The notes beneath the pieces were generated by a model. That model ran no database searches. It was not told the origin of the DNA and worked only from the letters and a program-made list of their open reading frames with translations. From the NCBI GenBank assembly GCA_016281675.1, contig JAEEJD010000011.1, forward strand, positions 1-21,705: DNA of 21,705 bases. The letters run 5' to 3'. Each line of letters starts with the position of its first letter. The first letter of the stretch is position 1. Shown here piece after piece: positions 1 through 8,822 of this stretch. The stretch comes from Lachnospiraceae bacterium. GTDB lineage: Bacteria; Bacillota_A; Clostridia; Lachnospirales; Lachnospiraceae. The position numbers and the translations under genes are program-made.

Positions 1-2
1 TC

Positions 3-20
3 TTATCCACACTGTCCACA
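3..20 (+). promoter_or_regulatory. Two tandem DnaA-box-like nonamers
   Basis: Bases 3-11 read TTATCCACA, a perfect match to the DnaA-box consensus TTATNCACA. The next nine bases (12-20, CTGTCCACA) match at seven of nine positions in the same orientation. They lie about 70 bases upstream of the -10 element of the dnaD promoter. Two reasonable roles are DnaA control of the downstream replication genes, or the right edge of a larger DnaA-box cluster (possibly oriC) cut off by the window. One perfect nonamer can occur by chance, so only the tandem arrangement and the replication context give it weight. Confidence 0.5.
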
Positions 21-86
21 ATCGCGCAAACCCTTGAAAACACTGGCTTTGCGGCAAAATCAACTGTTTTATTTTCGTGATCGCGG

Positions 87-95
87 TGATATAAT
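87..95 (+). promoter_or_regulatory. Extended -10 promoter for the dnaD operon
   Basis: TATAAT at 90-95 is preceded by TG at 87-88, giving the extended -10 form TGnTATAAT. No good -35 hexamer lies 16-18 bases upstream, which fits an extended -10 promoter. Transcription would begin near 102, leaving a leader of about 43 bases before the dnaD ATG. The -10 sits inside a small inverted repeat, GTGAT at 86-90 and ATCAC at 98-102 with 7 bases between, which could be an operator. The promoter would serve the tightly spaced genes from dnaD to mfd. Confidence 0.6.
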
Positions 96-144
96 CCATC
101 ACATATCAAGTTGCTTTGAAATAATTATGAGACAGGTGAGATAG

Positions 145-1110
145 ATGGATCAGATCACGCTTAACAGTGATTTATGTTGTGACGCGCTCGTGATCCCCGG
201 TGCCGCAGTGGAAAGGTGCCTTCGGGAGGCGAACGAATCACAGCTCAAGATATATCTGTATCTTTTGAAAAACGGTGCCGAAAGTACAACGGTAAGTTCG
301 ATCGCGGATTTCTTTAACTATTCCGAACAGGACGTAAAGCGTGCGCTCCGGTTCTGGAATGCAAAGAGCAAAACGGTAAAGAGTTCTGCAGGGGGAAATG
401 TTGTGGAGTTTTCACAAAGACCGGTATATTCAAAAGAGAAAACGGCAGCACTCATAGGACAGCCGGATGTTTCGCAGTTGCTGTTCGTTGCCGAGCAATA
501 CATGGGACGTCCGATCAAACAGGATGAAGTATCATCCATTCTGTATATATATGATGGCCTTGGGTTTTCGGCGGACCTCGTGGAGTATCTGCTCGAGTAC
601 TGCATAAGCAATAATAAAGAATCATTCCGAAGCATCGAATCGGTTGCTATGGAGTGGAAGGAAGCAGGGGTTGCCACACTTGACGCGGCAAAGCGTCTTA
701 CGAGACACATTCCCGCAGAGATGAATGCCGTCATGGAGGCACTCGGATTTCCGAAGGATCATCAACCCGTTGAAGCCGAGATAGCCTATGTCAGAAGGTG
801 GACGGAGAGATACGGCTACGGGATGGATATAATCGGTGAAGCATGCAAGAGAACGGTTCTTGCAACATGCAAACCGAGCATCAGATATGCCAACGGGATA
901 CTGAAACAGTGGCATGATGCAAAGGTAGAAAAGCCCGAAGACATTCTTGCGGTCGATGAAGAATTCAAGAGAAAGAACATGGCTGCGACAAAGAGTCCGG
1001 CAGCATCTTCAAAGAACGAATCCAAAAAGACATCAGCCGGAAAGTTTCATAACTTTAAGGAAAGGGAATACGACTACGATTCTCTCCTTAAGGACATCAT
1101 TTCAAATTAG
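145..1110 (+). CDS. dnaD: DnaD-domain primosomal replication protein
   Basis: This is a DnaD/DnaB-type initiation protein of Firmicutes, which helps remodel DNA at the origin or at stalled forks and recruits the helicase loader. Residues about 20-75 look like the N-terminal winged-helix domain. Residues about 109-180 and 196-262 are two copies of the DnaD C-terminal domain. Each ends in the characteristic aromatic-x3-I-x(3-6)-W pattern, F161/I164/W171 in the first copy and Y248/I252/W256 in the second. A lysine/serine-rich linker follows, then a short C-terminal motif around residues 305-318 (FKEREYDYDSLLKDI), typical of clostridial DnaD proteins. The ATG at 145 is preceded by AGGTGAG at 134-140. 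The next gene is the helicase loader, 21 bases downstream, the usual clostridial pairing. Length (321 residues) is normal for the two-domain clostridial form. Confidence 0.88.
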   Translation: MDQITLNSDLCCDALVIPGAAVERCLREANESQLKIYLYLLKNGAESTTVSSIADFFNYSEQDVKRALRFWNAKSKTVKSSAGGNVVEFSQRPVYSKEKTAALIGQPDVSQLLFVAEQYMGRPIKQDEVSSILYIYDGLGFSADLVEYLLEYCISNNKESFRSIESVAMEWKEAGVATLDAAKRLTRHIPAEMNAVMEALGFPKDHQPVEAEIAYVRRWTERYGYGMDIIGEACKRTVLATCKPSIRYANGILKQWHDAKVEKPEDILAVDEEFKRKNMAATKSPAASSKNESKKTSAGKFHNFKEREYDYDSLLKDIISN

Positions 1111-1131
1111 TACGGTACCAAGGAGTATTTG

Positions 1132-2103
1132 ATGGCACTAACACAAATGCAGTATGACGAGATAATGCGCGGTTATGAGAGACGCCGCGAGGCGAGCCGT
1201 CATAATGCACAGGAAGCCAGACAGACTGTCATCCGGAAGATCCCGGAGTATCTGCAGACGGAAAACAGGATAACCGATATCGCGATGGAATGTGCGGACA
1301 GAGTCCTTGACGGAGACGGAACGGCTGTTGCGCAGCTTCGGAGCAGGATCGACGAACTCCTGGCAAAACAGAAGTCGCTCCTTCGCGAGAACGGCTTCGC
1401 GGATGATTTTCTCGAAGAGAAGTTTGAATGCCCGGACTGCAAAGATACGGGATACATCGACGGAGTGACGAAGTGTCACTGCCTGAAACAGGCGATACTC
1501 AGATACCGGTACCGCCAGTCTAATATAGAAGAAGTACTCCGGAGAGAAAACTTCGATACATTAACATATGATTACTATACCGACAGCGAATCGGAAAAGA
1601 TGAAGGGTGTCATCGGCAGATGCAGGGAATTTGCCGACGGATTCGGAAAGAGATACGAGAACATCTTACTGTACGGCAATGTCGGTACCGGCAAGACATT
1701 TCTGACCAACTGCATGGCAAAGGAAGTTCTTGATAAAGGATATTCGGTCATTTACTTTACATCCATGCGGTTGTTTGATACACTTTCCCGGGAACTCTTC
1801 GGTTACGATCGAGATGATGATTCCTCCCGGGACGTCCAGGATGACATATTCACATGTGACCTTCTTATTATTGACGATCTGGGAACCGAGAGCGTCAATA
1901 CATTTGTTGCGTCCCGATTATTTGATATACTTAATGAAAGGGACCTTCGAAAGAAGCCGACGATCATTTCGACAAACCTGTCCATGGAGGACCTGGGGAA
2001 GAGATATACCGAACGGAATTTTTCAAGGATATTCGGAAACTACGTCATACTCAATCCGGACGTGGAAGATATCCGTATTAAGAAAAGAAGATTTGCGCAC
2101 TGA
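1132..2103 (+). CDS. dnaI: DnaI/DnaC-like helicase loader ATPase
   Basis: This is an AAA+ ATPase that loads the replicative helicase. The N-terminal part carries four cysteines (C100, C103, C115, C117) in a CX2C-X11-CXC arrangement, matching the zinc-binding N-terminal domain of DnaI-type loaders. The ATPase core has a Walker A motif GNVGTGKT at residues 182-189, a Walker B of the LLIIDDLG type about 70 residues later, a sensor-1-like STN, and an arginine-finger region of the type RFSRIFGNY seen in DnaC/DnaI (here NFSRIFGNY). The ATG at 1132 is chosen over the TTG immediately before it because AGGAG at 1121-1125 is 6 bases from the ATG but only 3 from the TTG. It follows dnaD by 21 bases and is almost certainly co-transcribed. 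The name dnaI is by family and context; many databases would label it a DnaC-like ATP-binding protein. Confidence 0.88.
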   Translation: MALTQMQYDEIMRGYERRREASRHNAQEARQTVIRKIPEYLQTENRITDIAMECADRVLDGDGTAVAQLRSRIDELLAKQKSLLRENGFADDFLEEKFECPDCKDTGYIDGVTKCHCLKQAILRYRYRQSNIEEVLRRENFDTLTYDYYTDSESEKMKGVIGRCREFADGFGKRYENILLYGNVGTGKTFLTNCMAKEVLDKGYSVIYFTSMRLFDTLSRELFGYDRDDDSSRDVQDDIFTCDLLIIDDLGTESVNTFVASRLFDILNERDLRKKPTIISTNLSMEDLGKRYTERNFSRIFGNYVILNPDVEDIRIKKRRFAH

Positions 2104-2137
2104 TTTTGTTTTCTGTTAAGGAAGGAGTTCACCTCTC

Positions 2138-3331
2138 ATGAACAATCCGCGTGAAGAAAAAAGAAACCTCGAGACGATACCGGTAGGATCGCTTAGGATG
2201 ATCCCTCTTGAAGGATGCAAGGAACTCGGGAAAAAGATAGATTCCTATCTTGTTAAGTGGAGGACCGAGCGAGAGAACGAACACAAGGACTCGCTTGCAT
2301 TTGCGGGATACCAGAGGGATTCATACATTCTCGATGCCAAGATCGCCAGATTCGGTTCGGGTGAGGCAAAGGGAATAATCAACGAATCGGTCAGAGGAAC
2401 AGATCTTTATCTCATAGTTGATGTCAACAACTACAGTCTTACATACACATTGTGCGGTATCAAAAATCACATGTCGCCGGACGATCATTACCAGGATCTT
2501 AAGAGAATAATCGCAGCCGTCGGAGGCAAGGCCAGAAGGATAACGGTCATAATGCCGTTCCTGTATGAGTCGAGACAGCATAAGAGGAGCACGAGAGAAT
2601 CTCTCGACTGCGCGCTGGCTCTTCAGGAACTTGTAAGGATGGGAGTCGACAACATCATCACATTCGATGCTCATGACGCAAGAGTACAAAATGCGATTCC
2701 TTTAAACGGATTTGAAACGATTCAGCCGACATACCAGTTCATCAAAGGACTGCTTTCAAGCGTTGACGATCTGAAACTTGATTCGGATCATATGATGGTA
2801 GTCAGCCCCGACGAAGGCGGAATGAGCCGCGCGATATACACAGCAAACGTCCTCGGACTGGATATGGGTATGTTCTATAAGAGAAGAGATTACACGAGGA
2901 TAGTTGACGGACGTAATCCGATAGTCAGTCATGAGTTCCTCGGATCGAGTGTCGAAGGCAAGGATGTCATCGTTGTCGACGACATGATCTCTTCGGGAGA
3001 AACGGTGATAGAAGTTGCCAAGCAGCTCAAGAAGAGAAATGCCGGAAGGATATTCATTGCGGCGACATTCGGACTGTTCACGAACGGCCTTGCTGTCATG
3101 GACGATGCGTATGAGCAGGGACTGATCGACAGACTTCTTACGACGAACCTCATCTATCAGACACCCGAACTTCTGGAAAAAGAATACTATATCAACTGCG
3201 ATATGAGTAAGTACATCGCATACATAATCGACACACTTAATCATGATATTTCGATAAGCGACCTTCTCGATCCGAATGACAGGATCCAGGCTGCTATCGC
3301 GGAATACAAAGAAAATCATACGGTACAGTAA
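2138..3331 (+). CDS. prs: Long, divergent ribose-phosphate pyrophosphokinase (PRPP synthetase)
   Basis: The protein is predicted to make PRPP from ribose-5-phosphate and ATP in the cytoplasm, feeding purine, pyrimidine, histidine, tryptophan and NAD synthesis. Recognisable family landmarks, in order, are the flexible ATP-loop region (residues about 143-157, around SRQHKRSTRE), the FDAHDARVQ segment that corresponds to DLHAxQIQ, the PDEGG segment that corresponds to PDHGG, and the PRPP-binding loop VVDDMISSGET with D281 and D282. It has 397 residues against about 315 in Bacillus. The excess is an N-terminal stretch of about 35-40 residues, an internal segment near residues 40-65, and about 35 extra C-terminal residues. 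The PRPP loop ends ISSGET rather than IDTAGT, closer to ordinary phosphoribosyltransferases. AAGGAAGGAG at 2118-2127 precedes the ATG. The prs-x-pth-mfd order supports the assignment. A paralogue with altered activity is possible. Confidence 0.78.
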   Translation: MNNPREEKRNLETIPVGSLRMIPLEGCKELGKKIDSYLVKWRTERENEHKDSLAFAGYQRDSYILDAKIARFGSGEAKGIINESVRGTDLYLIVDVNNYSLTYTLCGIKNHMSPDDHYQDLKRIIAAVGGKARRITVIMPFLYESRQHKRSTRESLDCALALQELVRMGVDNIITFDAHDARVQNAIPLNGFETIQPTYQFIKGLLSSVDDLKLDSDHMMVVSPDEGGMSRAIYTANVLGLDMGMFYKRRDYTRIVDGRNPIVSHEFLGSSVEGKDVIVVDDMISSGETVIEVAKQLKKRNAGRIFIAATFGLFTNGLAVMDDAYEQGLIDRLLTTNLIYQTPELLEKEYYINCDMSKYIAYIIDTLNHDISISDLLDPNDRIQAAIAEYKENHTVQ

Positions 3332-3353
3332 GTTAAAGATAAGGAGAATCAAA

Positions 3354-4604
3354 ATGGCAAGTGAGATCAAAGACATTAACCTGGCACCTTCCGGTGAAAA
3401 GAAGATAGAGTGGGTCAAGAGAAATTGTGATCTGCTGCGTACGCTTGAAGAAGAGTTTGTAAAGACCAAGCCTTTTGCCGGAAAGAAGATAGCTCTTTCG
3501 GTTCATCTCGAAGCTAAGACGGCATACCTTTGCAAGGTTCTTGCAGCGGGCGGAGCCGAGATGTACGTTACGGGTTCCAATCCTCTTTCAACTCAGGATG
3601 ATGTTGCCGCAGCACTCGTTAAGGCCGGACTTGAGGTTCACGCATGGCACGGTACCACTCCCGAGGAATATGAGACACATATTCGTGCGGTGCTCTCCCC
3701 CGGACCGAACATCATAATCGATGACGGCGGCGATCTTATTCATATGATACATACCGAGATGCCCGAACTCATTCCCGGAATAATCGGGGGATGTGAGGAG
3801 ACGACAACGGGAATCTTAAGACTTCTTGCAATGGACAGAAACAAAGAACTCAAGTTCCCGATGGTGCTCGTTAACAATGCCGAGTGTAAGCATTTCTTTG
3901 ATAACAGATACGGTACGGGACAGTCGGTTTGGGACGGAATTAACCGTACGACGAATCTTATCGTTGCCGGCAAGATGGTAGTTGTAGCCGGATACGGATG
4001 GTGTGGTAAAGGTGTTGCGATGAGAGCCAAGGGACTCGGAGCGAGAGTGATCGTTACCGAGATCAATCCCGTAAAGGCAATCGAGGCCGTAATGGACGGA
4101 TTCGACGTTATGCCGATGAAGGATGCGGCAAAGCTCGGCGATTTCTTCGTTACCGTCACGGGCTGCGACAAGGTTATTGATGAAGAAGACTTCATGGAGA
4201 TGAAGGACGGTGCGATACTCTGCAACGCAGGTCACTTCGACTGTGAGATAGATATGGCAAGACTTCGCGAGATAGCGGTTGAAGCAAAAGAGATGAGAAA
4301 CAACATCATGGGTTATACCCTTTCGAACGGGAACACTCTCATGGTCCTCGGAGAAGGAAGACTCGTCAATCTTGCATGCGGCGACGGACATCCTGCCGAG
4401 ATCATGGATATGTCATTCGCGATCCAGGCTCTTTCCGCAAAATATCTCGTAGAGCATGAAGGTTCGTTTGATAAGATGATAATCGATGTTCCCGAAGAAG
4501 TGGATCATGACGTTGCCGTAAGAAAACTTGCCTTCCTCGGCAAGAAGATAGATGTGCTGACTCCCGAGCAGGAGGCATATCTTAACAGCTCTTCGGTGGG
4601 ATAA
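3354..4604 (+). CDS. ahcY: Adenosylhomocysteinase (S-adenosylhomocysteine hydrolase)
   Basis: This NAD-dependent enzyme reversibly splits S-adenosylhomocysteine into adenosine and homocysteine, relieving product inhibition of methyltransferases. Visible motifs are EETTTG, the FFDNRYGTGQS segment equivalent to the active-site KxxFDNxYG region, the Rossmann glycine motif GYGWCGKG (G213, G215, G218) and NAGHFDCEID. The protein has 416 residues. It lacks the insertion and the C-terminal PDHYRY-type tail of the eukaryotic/proteobacterial form, so it belongs to the shorter Thermotoga/archaeal-like class. The ATG at 3354 is chosen because AAGGAG (3341-3346) sits 7 bases upstream; a longer reading from 3276 would run into prs and adds unrelated residues. 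It lies 22 bases after prs and 1 base before pth, in the position held by ctc in Bacillus. Confidence 0.93.
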   Translation: MASEIKDINLAPSGEKKIEWVKRNCDLLRTLEEEFVKTKPFAGKKIALSVHLEAKTAYLCKVLAAGGAEMYVTGSNPLSTQDDVAAALVKAGLEVHAWHGTTPEEYETHIRAVLSPGPNIIIDDGGDLIHMIHTEMPELIPGIIGGCEETTTGILRLLAMDRNKELKFPMVLVNNAECKHFFDNRYGTGQSVWDGINRTTNLIVAGKMVVVAGYGWCGKGVAMRAKGLGARVIVTEINPVKAIEAVMDGFDVMPMKDAAKLGDFFVTVTGCDKVIDEEDFMEMKDGAILCNAGHFDCEIDMARLREIAVEAKEMRNNIMGYTLSNGNTLMVLGEGRLVNLACGDGHPAEIMDMSFAIQALSAKYLVEHEGSFDKMIIDVPEEVDHDVAVRKLAFLGKKIDVLTPEQEAYLNSSSVG

Positions 4605-4605
4605 G

Positions 4606-5196
4606 ATGTTTGTCATTGTCGGTCTGGGAAATCCTTCTTCGGAATATGCCGGAACAAGGCATAATGTCGGTTTTGAAGTCGTTGAGATACTTGCCGACAG
4701 GTTTGATATAGCGACCGATTTTGTCAAGCATAAGGCCATATGCGGACGCGGAATGATCGAAGGCAACAAGGTGATGCTCGCCATGCCACAGACATATATG
4801 AACCGCAGCGGCGAGAGCGTCAGAGAAATTGCGGACTATTACAAGATAGACGTTACATCGGAACTCATTGTCGTTTATGACGATGTCAATCTCGATCCCG
4901 GAAGGATACGCATACGCGGCGGCGGAAGCGCAGGCGGGCACAACGGGATGAAGGATATAATATCGCATCTGGGAACCGATGAATTCACAAGGGTCCGTGT
5001 CGGCGTCGGTGAGAAACCGAAAGGATACGATCTTGCCGATTATGTACTCGGGCATTTCACAAAAGACGAACGTGAACTTATGGACGGCGCATTCATAGAT
5101 GCCGCAAATGCGATTGTCTCGATTATGAACGACGGTATAGATGCGGCCATGAACAGATTTAACAGATCCAATAAAGAAGATGACAAGATCGTTTGA
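4606..5196 (+). CDS. pth: Peptidyl-tRNA hydrolase
   Basis: The enzyme releases tRNA from peptidyl-tRNAs that drop off ribosomes prematurely, and is essential in many bacteria. The N-terminus carries the family signature: GLGNP at residues 6-10 and TRHN with the catalytic histidine H19. The YDDVNLDPG segment holds D92/D93, one of which is the aspartate that activates the histidine. The glycine-rich GGGSAGGHNGM segment follows. The length of 196 residues is typical. The ATG starts one base after the ahcY stop codon, so translation is probably coupled. The last 17 bases overlap the start of mfd. The pth-mfd pairing is conserved across Firmicutes. Confidence 0.96.
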   Translation: MFVIVGLGNPSSEYAGTRHNVGFEVVEILADRFDIATDFVKHKAICGRGMIEGNKVMLAMPQTYMNRSGESVREIADYYKIDVTSELIVVYDDVNLDPGRIRIRGGGSAGGHNGMKDIISHLGTDEFTRVRVGVGEKPKGYDLADYVLGHFTKDERELMDGAFIDAANAIVSIMNDGIDAAMNRFNRSNKEDDKIV

Positions 5197-8100
5197 TGCA
5201 CCGTTTTCGGAACTGGCGGAATATACCGCACTTCGCGACCATCTGAAAAAGGGCGAAGGCACGGTTGCCGCGGACGGTTGCGTGGATCCTCAGAAACTTC
5301 ATATGATACACGGTATTAGCGATGATTTTGATTTCAAAATCATCGTTACTTTTAGTGAGACAAAAGCCAGGAAGATATATGAGGATTATTCGTTCTACGA
5401 TCCCGATGTCCTTCTCTTCCCTGCAAAGGATCTGATCTTTTATCAGGCTGATATTTCGGGAAACGTGATAACCGAACAGAGAATGCGATGCATCAGAGCG
5501 CTTACCGAATCGGACCGTTGTACGATAGTTACGACGATAGATGCGTTCATGGCACATATGCCGCCGCACTCATCCGTCGCGGACGGTATCATTTACATAG
5601 ATGAAGGCGGTTCGGTTTCGGAAACGGATCTTGCAGCCCAGCTTGTCAAGGCAGGTTACGTACGCAACTATCAGATCGAGGGAAAAGGACAGTTTTCGAT
5701 AAGAGGCGGCATCATCGACATATTCCCGCTGACTGATGAGAACCCGGTCAGGATCGAACTGTGGGGAGATACGGTGGATTCGATCAGAACGTTTGACATA
5801 CTCAGCCAGCGGTCGATCGGCAAACTGTCTACAGTAGCCGTATTCCCTGCGACGGAAGCGGTCCTTGATGAGGATAGGATCAGGACCGGACTTGAAAAGG
5901 TAACCAAAGAAGCGGAATCGGTAAGAGACAAACTTCGTAAGGAGTTCAGGACGCAGGAAGGTGCGAATGCATTCAGGATAGCGGAGGATCTTAAAGACGA
6001 ACTTGAGATATCCGGACAGTCGGGTATAAACACCGACAGTTTCCTCGGATATTTCTATGACGATACGGAGAGTTTTTGCGATTATACCGATGCGGGACGA
6101 ACGGTGTTTTTCTTTGACGAGCCCGCCAGACTTGCGGAGTGTGCAGGTGCGGTTGAAGCTGAGTTTACCGAGAGCATGAGGATGCGTCTCGAAAAAGGAT
6201 ATGCGCTTCCCACACAGACTGGCCTGATATATACGCGTGAAGAAGTATTCGCAAGGCTGGAGGGGATGAGAGGCGTTGCGATGTCAACGCTTGCAATGCC
6301 TGCGGGTGTAATGCATACAACGGGATCGTTCGGTATCGTCACCAAGGCGATGAACAGTTACAACAACAGTTTCGAAGGACTTGTGGCCGATCTGAAGAGA
6401 CTGTCAAAGAATTCTTACCGGACGGTTCTTTTGTCGGCTTCAAGAACAAGAGCCGCGAGGCTTGCGGAAGATCTTCGTGACAACGGGATCAATGCTTTTT
6501 ATACAGAGGATGAGACAAGGGAAGTAAGGCCCAAAGAAGTCCTGGTGACCTACGGACGTTTGAGTCAGGGATTCGAATATCCGCTCATAAAGTTTGCCGT
6601 GATCTCGGAAGCCGACGTGTTTGTTCAAAGACAACGCAAAAAAAAGCACAGATCAAAATACGAGGGAAGTCATATTGCAAGCTTTACCGAACTCAAACCC
6701 GGCGATTACGTCGTTCACGTCAGCCACGGACTCGGAATATATCAGGGAATAGAACAGGTAAACGTCGATAACGTCACGAAGGATTACATGAAGATATCCT
6801 ATAGGGACGGCGGCAACCTGTATATCCCCGCTACCGCACTCGATACTATCCAGAAATACGCATCGGCCGGGGCGGCATCTCCGAAGCTCAACAAGCTCGG
6901 AGGAGGAGAGTGGACAAAGACAAAGGCAAAGGTCAGAGAGGCGGTCGATGTCATTGCTCAGGATCTTGTAGATCTGTATGCCGCGCGTTCATCAAGACGC
7001 GGATATGAATACGGAAAAGATACTGTATGGCAGACCGAGTTCGAGGAACTGTTCCCGTTTGAAGAGACGGAAGATCAGATCGCGGCGATAAACGAAACAA
7101 AACGCGACATGGAATCTTCCAAGATCATGGACCGCCTTATATGCGGTGATGTCGGATACGGCAAGACGGAGATCGCAATACGTGCCGCATTCAAGGCCGT
7201 CTCGGAAGGAAAACAGGTAGTGTATCTCGTGCCGACGACCGTTCTCGCGCAGCAGCACTACACGACTTTCTCGCAGAGGATGAAGGATTATCCGATCCGG
7301 ATAGATCTTCTGTGCAGGTTCAGAAGTGCTTCCGAGATAAGAAAAACGGTCAGGGATCTCGCGTCCGGTGCGGTTGATATAGTCATAGGCACACACAGGG
7401 TACTGTCGAAAGACGTTTCGTTCAAGGATCTCGGACTTCTGATCATCGATGAGGAACAGCGCTTTGGAGTGTCCCACAAGGAGAAGATCAAAAAGATCAG
7501 GGAAAACGTGGATGTTCTGACCCTTACCGCAACACCGATCCCGAGAACACTTCACATGAGCCTTATCGGGATAAGGGATATGAGCGTTCTCGAGGAAGCG
7601 CCTCAGGACCGCGTCCCGATACAGACATTCGTGATGGAATACAACGAGGAACTTGTGAGGGAAGCGATAGGAAGGGAACTTTCAAGAGGAGGACAGGTAT
7701 TCTATGTGTACAACAGAGTCCAGTCAATCTCCGAAATGGCGGCGTCTCTCTCGGCGATGATACCTGAAGCACGGATATCATTCGCTCACGGACAGATGAA
7801 AGAGGCCGAGCTGGAACGTATAATGTATGATTTTGTCTCCGGCGATATAGATGTGCTCGTTGCGACAACGATAATAGAGACCGGACTTGATATTCCGAAT
7901 GTCAACACGATGATCATACATGATGCGGATCAGATGGGGCTGTCGCAGCTTTACCAGCTGAGGGGACGTGTCGGAAGATCCAACAGGACGGCATACGCGT
8001 TCCTTATGTACAGGCGCAACAAGGTGCTGCGTGAAGTTGCCGAAAAGCGTCTACAGGCCATAAGGGATTTTACGGAACTGGGCAGCGGATTCAAGATCGC

Positions 8101-8725
8101 GATGCAGGACCTTGAGATAAGGGGTGCCGGGAATCTTCTCGGAGAGCGTCAGTCGGGTCACATGAATGCGGTCGGATATGATATGTACTGCAAGCTCCTT
8201 AACGAGGCTGTCAGGAAAAAGAAGGGTGAAGAGGTAGTGCCGGAAAACGAGGTTTCCGTCGACCTTGACATAGATGCGTTCATTCCGGACGATTACATCG
8301 CAAGCGAAAATCAGAAGATCGATGTTTATAAGAGGATATCGTGTATCGCATCAAAAGAAGAAGCGGACGATATGAGGGACGAACTTACGGACAGGTTTGG
8401 AAGCATTCCCAGGTCGGTGGAGAATCTTCTCGATGTCGCATATCTTCGAACCGTTGCGGGAAAAGTATTTGTTACCGATATCTCACAGAAACCGGGAGGC
8501 ATAGAGTTCAGAGTGCTTTCAAACGCGGATTACGATCCGGTAAAGATAGCGCCTTTTATCGCGGGATACAAAGGTAAACTGAAACTTATCCCGGGAGCGA
8601 GACCGTGTTTTTTGTACAGATTTTCGCCGGGACAGGTGGGAACATTGTCTTCCGACAGACGATCACTCGATATCAGTCTGAAGATGTGCGAAGATATGAA
8701 GGTACTTGTGACGGCAGGAGAATGA
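5180..8725 (+). CDS. mfd: Transcription-repair coupling factor Mfd
   Basis: Mfd is a DNA translocase that pushes RNA polymerase off lesions and recruits UvrA for excision repair. The 1181 residues cover all expected domains: a UvrB-homology region (about 1-340); the RNA polymerase-interaction domain beginning at about residue 505 ([17 protein letters not shown]); a superfamily 2 motor with Walker A around 656-664 (GDVGYGKTE), a DEEQ box at D757-Q760, TATPIPRT and GRVGRS; and a C-terminal TRCF domain. The ATG at 5180 lies 17 bases inside pth, has no strong ribosome-binding site, and is probably translated by coupling. The N-terminal sequence from this codon aligns with the usual Mfd start. A run of eight A residues at 6638-6645 lies in a basic stretch just before the polymerase-interaction domain. 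Confidence 0.97.
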   Translation: MTRSFDAPFSELAEYTALRDHLKKGEGTVAADGCVDPQKLHMIHGISDDFDFKIIVTFSETKARKIYEDYSFYDPDVLLFPAKDLIFYQADISGNVITEQRMRCIRALTESDRCTIVTTIDAFMAHMPPHSSVADGIIYIDEGGSVSETDLAAQLVKAGYVRNYQIEGKGQFSIRGGIIDIFPLTDENPVRIELWGDTVDSIRTFDILSQRSIGKLSTVAVFPATEAVLDEDRIRTGLEKVTKEAESVRDKLRKEFRTQEGANAFRIAEDLKDELEISGQSGINTDSFLGYFYDDTESFCDYTDAGRTVFFFDEPARLAECAGAVEAEFTESMRMRLEKGYALPTQTGLIYTREEVFARLEGMRGVAMSTLAMPAGVMHTTGSFGIVTKAMNSYNNSFEGLVADLKRLSKNSYRTVLLSASRTRAARLAEDLRDNGINAFYTEDETREVRPKEVLVTYGRLSQGFEYPLIKFAVISEADVFVQRQRKKKHRSKYEGSHIASFTELKPGDYVVHVSHGLGIYQGIEQVNVDNVTKDYMKISYRDGGNLYIPATALDTIQKYASAGAASPKLNKLGGGEWTKTKAKVREAVDVIAQDLVDLYAARSSRRGYEYGKDTVWQTEFEELFPFEETEDQIAAINETKRDMESSKIMDRLICGDVGYGKTEIAIRAAFKAVSEGKQVVYLVPTTVLAQQHYTTFSQRMKDYPIRIDLLCRFRSASEIRKTVRDLASGAVDIVIGTHRVLSKDVSFKDLGLLIIDEEQRFGVSHKEKIKKIRENVDVLTLTATPIPRTLHMSLIGIRDMSVLEEAPQDRVPIQTFVMEYNEELVREAIGRELSRGGQVFYVYNRVQSISEMAASLSAMIPEARISFAHGQMKEAELERIMYDFVSGDIDVLVATTIIETGLDIPNVNTMIIHDADQMGLSQLYQLRGRVGRSNRTAYAFLMYRRNKVLREVAEKRLQAIRDFTELGSGFKIAMQDLEIRGAGNLLGERQSGHMNAVGYDMYCKLLNEAVRKKKGEEVVPENEVSVDLDIDAFIPDDYIASENQKIDVYKRISCIASKEEADDMRDELTDRFGSIPRSVENLLDVAYLRTVAGKVFVTDISQKPGGIEFRVLSNADYDPVKIAPFIAGYKGKLKLIPGARPCFLYRFSPGQVGTLSSDRRSLDISLKMCEDMKVLVTAGE

Positions 8726-8734
8726 TGCTATAAT
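8706..8734 (+). promoter_or_regulatory. Promoter of fba
   Basis: TTGTGA at 8706-8711 (four of six to consensus), a 17-base spacer and a perfect TATAAT at 8729-8734, preceded by TG at 8726-8727 (extended -10). The -35 lies inside the last codons of mfd and the -10 just beyond its stop. Transcription would start near 8741, giving an 80-base leader. Such a strong promoter suits a glycolytic gene and suggests fba is largely independent of the mfd operon. Confidence 0.75.
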
Positions 8735-8750
8735 TGCTGCGGTAAGAACT

Positions 8751-8795
8751 GACGTGAGGTATGTCCTGACGTCTAAGAGCGGGAAGTTTATCCCG
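8751..8795 (+). promoter_or_regulatory. Structured fba leader with two small hairpins
   Basis: The first hairpin pairs GACGTGAGG (8751-8759) with CCTGACGTC (8765-8773): five base pairs, one G-G mismatch, three base pairs and a 5-base loop. The second pairs CGGGA (8780-8784) with TCCCG (8791-8795) around a 6-base loop. Neither is followed by a run of T, so they are unlikely to be terminators. They could stabilise the 5' end of an abundant mRNA or be a protein-binding leader. No known riboswitch is recognised. The ribosome-binding site AAAGGAAG (8808-8815) lies outside both stems. Confidence 0.45.
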
Positions 8796-8822
8796 ATTCA
8801 AATATAGAAAGGAAGAACAGTT

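Noticed and set aside
3276..3353. Longer N-terminus for adenosylhomocysteinase
   Set aside because: It overlaps the end of prs, adds 26 basic residues with no homology pattern, and bypasses the good ribosome-binding site at 3341-3346.
2756..3469. Reverse-strand frame of 237 codons opposite prs and ahcY
   Set aside because: It lies opposite two well-supported genes, spans their boundary, and has the low-complexity Ser/Arg/Ile composition of a codon-bias shadow.
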